A stretch of DNA of 64,000 nt from Heterodera schachtii (lineage: Eukaryota > Nematoda > Chromadorea > Rhabditida > Heteroderidae): positions 1,257,110-1,321,109 of the forward strand of contig SIJG01000027.1 of the NCBI GenBank assembly GCA_023374025.1. The letters are read 5' to 3'. The notes beneath the pieces were generated by a model. That model saw only the letters and a program-made list of their open reading frames with translations, did not search any database and had not been told where the DNA came from. Below, in pieces: positions 42,625-53,837 of the stretch. The stretch's first letter is position 1, and the number at the start of each line of letters is the position of its first letter. A program made the translations under genes and the position numbers.

Positions 42625-42845
42625 TCAAAAATTGAATTGAATTTTGAAAATTGTTACTTTCGGCTGGATCTTAAATGTAGCCAGCATGGAATGACGCGCG
42701 ACGATTCCGTCAAAGCTTTTTCATAGCAATCAGTGGTCAAAACGGGCACTTTAAGCAACGGCATATTTGAGGCATTCTGACCGGACTAACTCATTTCAGT
42801 CTTTTTTACTTTCCTATTTCCCACCTTTTTGGTCCCTCTCTCCGA
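42625..42845 (-). pseudogene. Stray copy of prostaglandin E synthase 2 exon 3 and intron 2
   Basis: This stretch matches 9230-9460 in the same orientation, including exon 3, flanking intron sequence and the start of exon 2 (CCCACCTTTTTGGTCCCTC). It has single-base deletions (GGAATGACG for GGAAATGACG; GCACTTTAAGC for GCACCTTTAAGC) that break the frame. Because intron sequence is included, it arose by genomic duplication, not retroposition. Confidence 0.9.
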
Positions 42846-43785
42846 CCCTAATCCCGGGGCGATTTATAGAAATTAGTGGTAGAGAGAAAGGGAAAAAATT
42901 TAAGCGAGAAAACGCCAAATCCACAACAAAAGCGGCAGAAAACAATGCTCAAAACGTATTGGCGCTACTGTGGTTTTACTGTCGATTTGTCATTGCCATC
43001 GTTCGAGTGCCCTCCCTCCCTAATCAATCAATCTCTAATTAGTTCGGTTCATCTGATCATTGCGGCCAATCAATTGATTGGATTGGTCCAATTTATTTTC
43101 CATTTTGCCTTTGCCTCTTTTTATTTAAATTATCATTGCCTTTTGATTGTTCATCCTCCTTAATTAATTATACCATTAATTTTCATTTTTGTTTTCCTAA
43201 AATAATAATTTTTATTTGTTTTATTTTTTTTCAGCTGCGCTTATTTATTTTTGAATATTTTTACTTTCTCTTCTCTTCCTCCATGAATTTTGTTCTGTCG
43301 TGAACGGACGGATTGTTCGATGGAATGTCCCCCGACCCTCACCCCCGGATTTATCTTATCCACCCGCCCCCGCTTTTTCTTCTCCCCGACTCACCTTCCA
43401 CCCACAAATTAATCTTATCTCCCATCCGATTCTCAAAAATTCATCTCCAAGATTTATTTATTTTAATGTTAAGAATTTTGATTTTTAAAATTATTTATCT
43501 CAGTTCTGGTTTGGCTTAATTTCGATACTTTTTTTGGGTAGTATGTAGTTTAGATGGTTCCCCCAGAAAATTTTTAAGGGTTGGGGTCGTTGATCACGAA
43601 TGTGGCGTTAAAAAGGGGCTTTTTATTTGTAGCCAATCTCTTTAGTATCGCACAAAATAAAATATATAAGCTTTTTCAAATCGCATTTAAAATATAAGCG
43701 AAACAATTAAAAAAACAACAAAAAATGTATGTATTTCTCGTTCGGTAATTATTGCTTCTCTTTTCATTTGGATGTGACATGACAA
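42846..43785. other. Intergenic, no supportable gene
   Basis: Pyrimidine- and AT-rich DNA between the pseudogene fragment and the 3' end of the minus-strand FERM gene. AATAAAATATA near 43656 may belong to polyadenylation signals. ORFs here lack support. Confidence 0.5.
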
Positions 43786-46700
43786 TCAAAAGTCGGTCTC
43801 GAGCAGTTCTTGCGGTTGTTGTGCCGCGCTTTCGTCCTTCTCCGAATTGCCGCCCTCATCCTCCATCGTTGGCACTTTGTCGCCACACTTTTCCTCCAAA
43901 TTTTGGCTTTCATTTTCCTCTGCTGTTCCCTTCGCCTCCTTTTCCACCGTTTGCGTTTTCTCTCTTTCCGCCGATTGTCCGCCGTTGGCATTTTGTTGGG
44001 CTGTGAATTGCATTTCCTTTCATACAAATGTTAAGCATTCAGTCTGATCACTGCTCACAATCAGAATACCCATCATAAACCAAAAAACGGACTTTTTCTT
44101 TTTTTTTTTGCTTTACCCCACAAATCCTTAGACCGGTGGAGAACGCTTCCATTTTATTAATTGCATTATGTAAACCAACCGGTTTTATTCTAAAAATAAC
44201 TTTTTTGGGAAATTTGGTCAAAATTATCAATTTTTTTTGTTCAAGTGTTATGTAAGTGGCATAGCTAAAAAACTGTTCTGGTTCTGATCAGAGGATTCGA
44301 TCACAAGTCAATGCCAACCGGTGATGCCAATGTTCCGATCAGTGCTGGCGGACCTTTGCCTTTGTGCCACGACATATTCCAGAACATTGCCAGCTTCGGG
44401 CGATGTCGCCTTAACAATTTAAAACATTTTGATAATTAAATGTCATTTTAAAAAGGATTTGCCGCAATTGAATGGTCCTGCGAAGAGAAGGCGCCCTGAG
44501 GGGGAAGTCGCTTCCGATGGACCTATAAAAAAGGGGGGGGGGGATAATTTAGCATTGATTAATAAAAATTATAATGGTTTTACCAACTGAGTACCGAGGT
44601 CCCGGTTTTGACCAGTTTTGACCGGGACTAATCCCGGTTTTTTCCCGGGTTTTCACCCGAAAATTCCCGGTCCCGGTTTTTGTCAAAATTCTCGGTCCCG
44701 CTCAACTCTAGTTTTTACCAATTCGAGCGATTTGTGCCGCTGTCCCCCGCCCACGCAACTCAATGCCTTTGGGCAGCCTTCAAGCGCTGTGGCAATGCGA
44801 CTTCGTCCGAAACCGCCATTTCGGGCGGACGTCGCTGAACAACTACCGCCGTACCACTGAGTCTCCTCACGACTACTGTATATTGTTGTGTCAGCACACA
44901 GGTTACGGTACCCCTTTTCCCATTTTTCCTCACACTTCGCTTGTCGTCCTTTGCTGCTGCGGCACTCCGCCGCTTAGGTCGCGCACTGTCAATGTGTAAG
45001 GCACGCGATTGTCGCCGTTGTTGAACAAATGAACGGTGCGCACGGACGGACAGTCGTCACTTTCCACGGAAATGGCATCGGGCAGACGACGACGGCGCGA
45101 AGGGCCAGCGGAGGAAAGGGAAGCGATCGGAAAAGGGACAAACGAAAATGACACCAATTATGGTAATTGATCAGTCAGTGATCAATGGTGAAAAGGATGA
45201 GAGGGAAGCGATCGGAAATGATAGGAAACGGATACACACTCTTTAATGGCCAATCACGGTAATTAATCCGTCCGTTGCTGATGATTGTTTGCCTGGCGCT
45301 ATTTAAAAGGAGTAAACTTTTGAATTTATCAAAAAGTAAAAACAAAAGGGGGACCCTTTTGGTTTGCAAATTTTTTAAATATATAGTCATAAAAATTTAT
45401 TTAATGGGGTTTTTGGGGTAAATGACCTCGAATTAGATGTCAGATTCGTAATCAACGACCTCTAAAACCCCGGATAACAAATTTTCATGGGTTTTTATAA
45501 CAAAAAATTTTGCATCCTTTTAAATAGCGCCGTTTGACTCTTATCGATCATCTGATTATACTACCTGCTGATTTTGCTGATGATCTGCTCCCTCCGCGAC
45601 CGTTTCTGTCCCCGCTGCGCCAACCTTCTGACTGCTGGTACTTCCTGTCATTCCGCCATTTCCGGTCGGCGACTCCAACACGTCCAATGCCTCGTTCATC
45701 GATCGCACATCCTTCAGAATGCTCTCCAAGGGACCGACCAAATTCTGATTGATCTGACAATTAGTAATTGTTACATTTTAAATTCCAATTGTCCTCATTC
45801 TCTGTCTCCTCCCACCTCTTCCTTTCGCTTCTTCTGCTGCTGTTGGCCGACTCCGATCAGTGCGTTTTTGTCAGGCTTTGGCGGCACTTTCGGCTTCACA
45901 ATGGCATTCTCCACAAATGTTGTTGGACCATTCAATGAGACTAAATTTGGCATAAAATGGGTCCCTCCGCCATCCATCGTTTTCCAACTCTCTCTCTCTC
46001 TCTCTGTCACTCTCTCTCACACACTCACTCTCTCGCTCTCTCTGTCTCTCCTCTCACCCATTTACCTTCCCCTCCCAATAATATTTCGTCTTCCGTTTCG
46101 TTGTGCTCCCTCTCTTCTCTCTGCTTCGTTTTCTGTTTTTCTTTTGTTGTCACCGCCACCCTTTGTGCCGTTCTTCCGCCACTTTTTATGTTCAAAAGCG
46201 GCGGTGGTGGCGGCGGAGACGGCGATGCTTTTGCCGACAGAACAATCGGACGCCGCTGGGCGGTGGTCGATTGGGTGGGCGTCGAAGTGCTGGACGCGGT
46301 TGAGGAGGAGGACGGACGCACCGCAGCAGTGCCAATGCCGAAAAGGGCGCTATTGGCGGAGGAGGCGACGCCGGAAAGATTGGCACGGCCTGCTGAAAGG
46401 CGAAAGTGAGCCGAAGCAGAGAAGGGAGTCGAAAGATTGCCAGAATCGTCCCCAAAATGCATCTGTTTCGTGTCCCACCTTTGTCCATCGAATTTGTGGC
46501 CATGGCACTCGCGGGAGACGGAAGAAGCACCGGCCGAATGATTGTCGACGTCGTTTTGATGGGCACCGCCGTCGCCTGGTGATGTTGGCCCGGTCTGCTC
46601 ACAATGTTCACGGGCGGAGGCTCATCGATGGGCACCGGCACTTCGTTGCGTAGATGGACCGGCAAAAGCACTGAACAAAAAAATGGGAGGCACTTTTTTT

Positions 46701-49700
46701 AGCGGCCTCTTTTCAAAGAATTCAACTTTATATCATTTGTCAGTGAAGTGAATTAGGAAAAATGGGCAATTGAAAAGAGTTACCGGCGGCGGAAAATGGG
46801 CCAGTGGTACTGTATTTTTAAAAAAGGCTTCAACCATTAAATGTGCTTTTCTGATGCTTCCCCACCCCATTTTCGCTTTTTCTTCCGTCGTCCTTTCACC
46901 TTGGCATGTGCCGTTGCTGCTGACAAACTGCTGCTGTTGTTGCTGCTGCGGTTGTGTCACAATTGGTGGAGGCGTACAGCGAATTCGTGCCGCATTTGCT
47001 GCTCCGCCCTTTGACGAGGCGGCAGAAGCCGAAGCTGAAGCTGCTGATGGTGGGCCCGGAAAGGAAGAAGCGGGCGGGGCGGTGTTGGCCAACGAATAGT
47101 CGGAAAAGGCAACTGAGGAAGAGGCCTTAAAATTATTAGCCATCGGCAAAATATGGCGACGATAAATTATTGTAAATGCCATCAAAAGTGTGGGTCATTT
47201 AAAGCGATTAGTCGCGGAAAATATGTTTTAGGGAGTCAGAAAATTCGAATGGAATGGCAATTCCACGATTTATATTAATAAAAGAAAAAGCCAAAGCAGA
47301 TGAAACAATTGGTAAGAATTCACTCACTAAACTGTCGCTCTCATCGCCGTCAACAGCCGAACGACTCGTCAACGGGGGACGACGAGGCGCGGAATATTTG
47401 GCTGCTGAAATTGCCAACTCTCAAAATAAGGATAATTAAAAAAATCAAAGTCATCCCAAAATTCTGGTTCTCAAAAGCCGTTGAAAAGGTTTTGAGCCAT
47501 TCAAAGAGGGAGCCAATTTAAATAAACTGTCGTTGCGTTGGTCATAAAGTGCAGAAAGCAAAGCCAAATTCCACTCAAAATGCCAAATCGATTCTTCCAA
47601 AGCCCCCATTAAAATGCCAAAATCGGCTCTCCATAAATCCTCCACCTGCGTTTGTCGGCGCGGCCGACGTGTCGTTCGCTGTGCCGTTGCTGTTCATCAC
47701 CCGCTTCATTATCACATTTCCCACCCGTTTTGTGGTGAATGTCGTTTGATAGACGCGTGGGTCCACCGGCGAATGAGCGGTGGACGCGGAAACGATGTCC
47801 GACTGGGAGGAGGCGGTGGATGAGCCGGCGTCGTCCCTTTGCGGTGCCGCGTGGGGGTGGGAGGCGCGGAGCCAACCGACGCGGTAGGAACCTGAGCAAA
47901 AAGTGGAAAATAACGTCAGGGATTAAATGTGCCATAATTAAAAACAGTTAAAATCATCACCCTCCGATTGATTGTCCTCGCGCAGTTCGGCCGCGTAATG
48001 GAAATTTTCGCCGCTCACCGATTTGTGCGCACTGTGCAAAAACGAGGAATGTGAAGAAGGGTCGGCAACGGAGACGGAAGGCGCGGCCATTTTGGAAGTG
48101 CCGAGGAAAGAGTCGGTGGCCAAAACATTTGGCATAGACATGCACATCTGTGACGGGGAACGATGATGAAAATGGAAATGATTTAAAAGGGACATGATTG
48201 CTAATGTTGAGTAATGGAAATGTGTTAGTTTAATGACGAAAAATTTTTGAGGGATGGCATAATATTTAGGGAGTGCTTCTTGAACCTAACCGCATTTTAT
48301 TAAGCGAATGGTTAAAGACTTTGAACGCTAGTAGCACATTGTTGCCGATTATTATAATGTACCGGTCAACGGAATTAGGGTAAAAGGCCTTAAGAGAAAA
48401 TCCATTTATTTGCAACACAACAATTTGTAAAAATTCTTTGCTGGATTCAAACAACCTTCGGGACAAAACCCACTGAAAATGTATTCAAAAAAGAAAATTT
48501 TCGAACACCATATCTTTTTTCTACTCATCAAATCGGTTATCATTTGCTTAGAAAAAGCTTCTCATCAATAGCTTTCGAAAATATCGATTTTCCAATTACG
48601 TTGCCAAAACCATTACAGGAGCTCATTTTCGGGATGGCGTGTTAAGTGAAATTTCTTACCATTTAGCACAAATTTAATGTTTTTTGTTTAAAAAATTATA
48701 AAATGTATGGCATAGTGTTTAATTTTTTAAAATTTTATTTCAGTGACGAAAAGTTAAATGACGAAAAGTTCAGTGACGAAACATCAGGGACCCATGAGCC
48801 GCGGAACCCGTCAGTTGGGCCCTCACGATTGGACCTCCACGGTTGGGCCCCACACGTTTGGGCCCCAGCATGTTTTTCCACTATAGCTTTTTTCTTTGGC
48901 ATCCAAATCCAACAATCTTGGTATCATTCGAAAGCCCTTCACATGCTCTATTAGCCTTACAAAAAGCGAAAAGATTTTCAAGCCTGGAAAATATTTATTA
49001 AGAAAAAATTTCAAAAATTTTGACTTTTTTGCAATATTCATGTATAACTTTTTTGGTAATTGTCTAATCGCGAAGCAATAGCTTAGAAAAAGCTTCTACA
49101 CATGTTAAGCTTTCGAATGATATCAACGTTTATTGGATTTGGATTACAAAGAAAAAAGTTATAGAAAGTTATAGTGGAAAAATATTCTGGGGCCCAAACG
49201 TGAGGGCCCAAACGTGGGGGCCCAACTGACGTAGACCGATGAGCCGAGGTTAAAGGCCGAAGAAACGCCGGACGGATAAAACGCCAAAAGGCGGGGTTTA
49301 AAACACACGAAGAGACTTGGTGAGAAGCTAACGCCGCCGCATGAGGTCGTGGGACCGAGGCCAACTCCGGACAACATTTTGCCAAAACCTTACTTCTCCG
49401 CCAAAGAAAATTGTCGTTTTCTCAGTTTCCCTCCCCCTCAAAATTCGGCCCTTTGTCCGACCGGGTCCATGTGTTGGTGGAACAGTGCCATCGCTTCATC
49501 ATTCAGTGAGTTCGATGCACCGATTTGCCCCGTACCATTGCGCAACTGTTAACAATGCCATGATATTTTCGCCATTTGTGCCTTTGTCTTGCCTCGTGCT
49601 GTTGTGCCATCCCAGCATGATACGAATTTTGCATGTCAATTTGCCTTTGCTGCTTCTGAGGTTGCATTTTGTTGCCGTCCTTTTGCCCCCTTTTGTCTCC

Positions 49701-52700
49701 CGCCGCAACGATGGCACTCTTTTTATTTTAATTGAATGTAATTATTATTTTTATCCATAATTATTTTCATTTTTCCACCTTTGGTCGTCCTTTTCTGCTG
49801 TCCCTTCCGTTTTGCTGCTGCGTTTGTTTCTGTTGGCACAGTGAGGGAAAAGTGCACATGAAATTGCCGCCTTTGTCCGTCCGTTTCCGTCCGTTCGGTT
49901 GGCCATTGCCCTCAAGCAATTTTTTGTGTTTTTGAATAAATTTGCATTTTAATTTCCATTTTTCACCATTACTCCTCCCGTCCTTTCGTTGTTCGTTCGG
50001 TCTGACACCAAAAATTGGGCACGACCCAAAGAATTTGTGCCTCCGCCCGGCACGGCATTCCCACGTCGTAAGGGCCTGAAATTACACAAAGCAATGGAAA
50101 ATTGGAAGAAGCGATGGGAGAGAGAGAGAGCGGATAATTGAAAAGGTAGTTATTCAAATCCAAAGAATTAATTAGGGACAATTTGGGGGAGGGGGGGGGA
50201 GGAGGAATTGAGACGGGGAAACGTTTTCACGAGAAACTGAGTCAGCAGAGTTGTGGCTTTTTGGTATCCCGCTTTTCCCTAATTGCCCCCCGTCTTCCGT
50301 CTTTCATTTTTGGCATCGCTTTTCCCACCTCTGAAAGGGCTCTCTCCTCTTTCGGTGCTCTCTCACGTAATCGATCAGCTGTTTCTGAGTTCGTCCCCTG
50401 TATTGGAAGTTGGATCCCCTCGTGAACAGATTGTGCTGTTGGTGGTGGTGTTGCTGCTGCTGCGTGCCCTTCCGTCCTCCCCCCGTCCCATTTTCCTCCG
50501 TCCGTTTGGCACCGCCGGCGACCGAATCGGCACATCCAAAATAAAAAGGGATTTAAAATGCCAGGAGAATATTTGACTAATTGAATATGACAATAGAGAG
50601 ATAAACACCACCTGAAGAATGAGTGATGCTCCACACATTTCTTCCAAAAGTTTTTGCAGTCGTCACGATTTTCGAACGAAAATTCGATGGTTTCTTTGTA
50701 AAATTGGAAGCTGTCGGGATGAACCTCAATTCGGATAAAAATAAATAATTAAATTTCCCCAAAGAATTAATAATGCAATTTTTTCCGTTTTAAAATTTAA
50801 TTATTTTTAATTATTGTTCTTCCGTCTCACTTTGATCATCATCCGTTTCCGTTTGAAGCTCAATTTTCGCACCTTTGCCCATGAAAATGTGGTGACACAA
50901 TTCATTTGGTGGAACACTTTAATTCCCATATGCGCCACAGCCAAAGCGACTTCAGTGCCTAAAACGGGCGAAAAGCTGCTGATCAAATATAAATGCATTA
51001 GCCATTTTTAATCAAATAAATAATGCAAATATAACGTAAAAAATAGTTCAAATAAATTGGGTGGATATTTTAAATCCCCCCCACCTTCGATATCTCTCGC
51101 CGGGTGCAGCCGAAGTCCGTAGAAATCGCAGCGCCGTGCTGTCTCCAGCAGAACAAAGTCCGCCTCGGCCGGCTCCATGCCGATCAGTCGCCGGTGCTGC
51201 TCCAACACGGCCTAAGAAGAAGGGCAAATGAACTGAGGAAAAATCCTCGGATTATGTAAGTTCACATGGTTTTATTTAAAAAAGTGAATGAAGGGCACCG
51301 GGCAATCAAGTTTAACGGAGTGATCTGTTAGAAATTGATGATCGATAAGCCTGGGATATTTTTCGATTAGTACGGCTTAAGCAGTGAATCCTCTACTGGT
51401 CAATTTGACACATCAATTTTGGCATTTTCTGATCATCAAATCGTTCTTCTGACTCTGATCAGTCAACTTCAATTGTCGATGGGTCCGACCTGTGCAAAAG
51501 TGGGCGTTTGGTGCGGCACGAAATGAGTGCCGGCCAAATAGGCGCCGGCGTCCGGATAGTCCAACGGAGAGAAGTCGCCGCACTCCGACTGCACAATCAG
51601 TGCCACCAACAGTGCAGCGGTGTTCTCGTTGGAACAGATCAGCTCACCACGGGACAGATCGCGACGGATCTGTGCCGAAAATTTATTTAATTTCCATCGA
51701 ATTTTAATAATAGAAAATACTGCCATTCTTGTAAGAAATTGGCCTTGGGAGGGAAATGGAACTGATCACTTCGGGAACTCCTCATAAAATAAATGGATTT
51801 TCTGAAGGGTTTGATCCTCAAATTCCCAATGGCATTTTGGAAGTCCTTAGGCCCAATTCAACGCATTTCCACGTGTCACAGTGTTAAGTCTTTTTTGATG
51901 GAATTTTCCAATTCATTCACTTGAAGCGCAAAAAGGTAGCGCGTGTACTCCTCCTCCAACTCGGCCGGGTTCGGCGTGTAAAATTTCACCACAAAGAAAA
52001 AGCGGGCGTCCGATTGGGCGACCATAATTTGGCGCAAAATGCTCTTGTCCTTGTCGAGCCAACACTGCGAAAGTGATAGCCGTTTCAATGATCATTTTAT
52101 GGCATAAGAATGGGACCGCCGGGGGGGGGGGGGGCAAGGAAAATGCATTTAAAAAATGGACATGACATTTAATGGTAGATAATTAAGCACGGACCGGGTA
52201 TTTCTGCCTGGGTCCGTTAAGGACCGGCCGGGCATTTTTTGAAACAAATTCAACCCAGAAAATAAACCCAGCCAAGTGCCTTTCAAAATTCAGAATTTTC
52301 GACATTCCTTGCTTTATAATGAATTCCCAAATTACTCTGTTCCCATAGCTGTCGATGAACTCCAAGCCGAAATAGTCACTTTCCAACAGATTCAAATACC
52401 GACAAACTTCCTCAAACAGTGCTTGGCCCGCCGCTTTATGCTGTATTATCAATATAATTGATTTTAATTTATATTTTCTGCTTTTGAATAACCAACCCCG
52501 AGGTGAAAAACGCCCACCGAATCGTCCAACATGCGAACCTAACAAAATTAAAACTTATTGGAAATATTTAAATTCATTAAATAAATTTATATATTTTTTA
52601 TTTAAAAATAGACAAATATTAGTGTTTAATCTTCTGAAAATGCCGTTCCAAATGGCACTGCTTGCCTTGATACACATCAATTTGCCTTTGCCTTTTCGCG

Positions 52701-52830
52701 GGTCCATCCCCGGCGGAGGAGGGCACCCCTGAAAATGCCAATGAGATTGATTTACATATATATGATAATTATTTATCAATTTTCTTTTTACCACTCCTCG
52801 CGGAATATTTGAAGTCACCGCTTTTTGCAT
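43786..52830 (-). CDS. FERM-domain protein (FARP/FRMD7/FRM-3-like) with long tail
   Basis: FERM proteins link membrane proteins to cortical actin. The first ATG is at 52830. F1: MLDDSVGVFHLG and EVCRYLNLLESDYFGLEFID. F2: ARFFFVVKFYTPNPAELEEE, RYLFALQV, FSAQIRRDLSRGELIC and ALLVALIVQSECGDFSPLDY. F3/PH-like: AEADFVLLETARRCDFYGLR, EVALAVAHMGIKVFHQMN, SWAKVRKLSFKRKRMMIKV and ENRDDCKNFWKKCVEHHSFF. The last blocks are closest to FARP, FRMD7 and C. elegans FRM-3. No DH/PH, PDZ or phosphatase domain follows. Instead, Ser/Pro/Gln/Ala-rich exons run to about 44000 (for example around 48000, 47360, 47050, 46400, 45700 and 45050), and the last exon ends QELLETDF. Tail exon borders are uncertain, and the tail could be a separate gene. 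Introns contain a 420-bp MITE and a CCGGG-type repeat. Confidence 0.75.
44583..44712. repeat. Diverged copy of the 20.3-kb hAT-type MITE
   Basis: It contains AACTGAGTACCGAGGTCCCG, GACCGGGACTAATCCCGG and ends CAACTCTAG, matching the interior and right end of 20319-20509. The left TIR is missing. GGTTTTACC and GTTTTTACC flank it, a possible degraded duplication. Confidence 0.7.
45975..46060 (+). repeat. (CT)n microsatellite
   Basis: CTCTCTCTCTCTCTCTCTGT and similar tracts in an intron of the FERM gene tail. Confidence 0.85.
48810..49235. mobile_element. MITE with ~85-bp inverted arms rich in GGGCCC
   Basis: CGTCAGTTGGGCCCTCACG at the left mirrors CGTGGGGGCCCAACTGACG at the right. Each arm has three GTTTGGGCCC or GATTGGACCT subrepeats, then TTTTTCCACTATAGCTTTTT. 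The inner part shares CTTGGTATCATTCGAAAGC with the MITE at 14963-15350, so they are family members with different outer ends. It lies in an intron of the FERM gene. Non-coding. Confidence 0.85.
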
Positions 52831-53813
52831 TCACTTCAATTTTTAAAAAAATGCGAATAAAGCAACTTTTTACGATAAATGAAAAATATTAAAATGAAAT
52901 ACATTAAAATCATAAATGGCAAAAAAACAATAAAAAAAAAGTGTTAAGCGGAATTACGGCGCCTAATGAAAGGCTTCTGAATGGTTCCCCGGGGGGAAGG
53001 GGCGGGGTGGGGAGGTGATGATGATCAGTGCCAGAGGCAATGGAGATCAATCAGCCGCCGCAGGCACAATGTTTGTTTTTATCCCATTTGGCACAGCTGT
53101 TCCAATAGAAAAGAGAAAGAGGAGAGTGGAGAGAGGAGAGAGAAGGAGAGCAAAAGGGAGAGAGAAAGAGAGAAAAAAAGACAAAAATGGAAATTAATTC
53201 GAAAATAGCTCATTTTAAAATTTAGAAAATAATTCAAAAGTTGAATGAAACAGTCCGTCTTCTGTTGCAAATGTCAGTTTCGGTGGTGTCAATTGGACGA
53301 GGGTCAACCAAAAAAGGCCCTGGGGGAATTTAAAAGTTGGCAAAAACTGAGGAAAGAAAGATAAATGGGAAGGATTTGACATGGGACACAAAGAGAGGGG
53401 GGGGGGGGGGGGACAGATTTAGTGGGCGGGGGGGGGGGGGGAATGGGACGGATGGGCCGATGATTGACGGACACACCACAAACAGTGCAACTTTGGGGAG
53501 ACAAAAACAAAAAAAAATGCCAAACTTTTGGATGGAGTTAAAAGGCGCACAATTTTAAACAAACCCATTTTAAACATTTAAAAGCTTTGAAAGTTTTCTT
53601 CTACCAAAATGCCGCCCGTCCCTTGGCAAATTTGCCAAGCCAAGACAAACACTTCACCAGAGTCCATTTGTCCACTTTTGGCAGCAGAAGTGCCGCCTGC
53701 CGGTGGTCACTCGTCGCCGGCCAATTCCGTGCCACCAATTCATCCGTCCGTCCCTTTGCCGACGGACGTTCGCCCCGGGGGTTGCCTCAATGCTTATTAA
53801 GAAGTGGCCGGAG

Positions 53814-53837
53814 GGGGGGGGGGGGGGGGGGGGGGGG
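53814..53837 (+). repeat. Poly-G tract of about 24
   Basis: This is the longest of the many G/C homopolymers in the window. Length in an assembly is unreliable for such runs. Confidence 0.9.

Noticed and set aside
45574..46653. 359-codon plus-strand ORF
   Set aside because: It is antisense to Ser/Pro-rich exons of the FERM gene tail and includes a CT microsatellite. The minus-strand readings have better composition and splice sites.
53013..53200. Arg/Glu/Lys-rich ORFs in purine tracts (also 55018-55248 and 57397-57579)
   Set aside because: These are GA-repeat artefacts without splice sites or conserved motifs.
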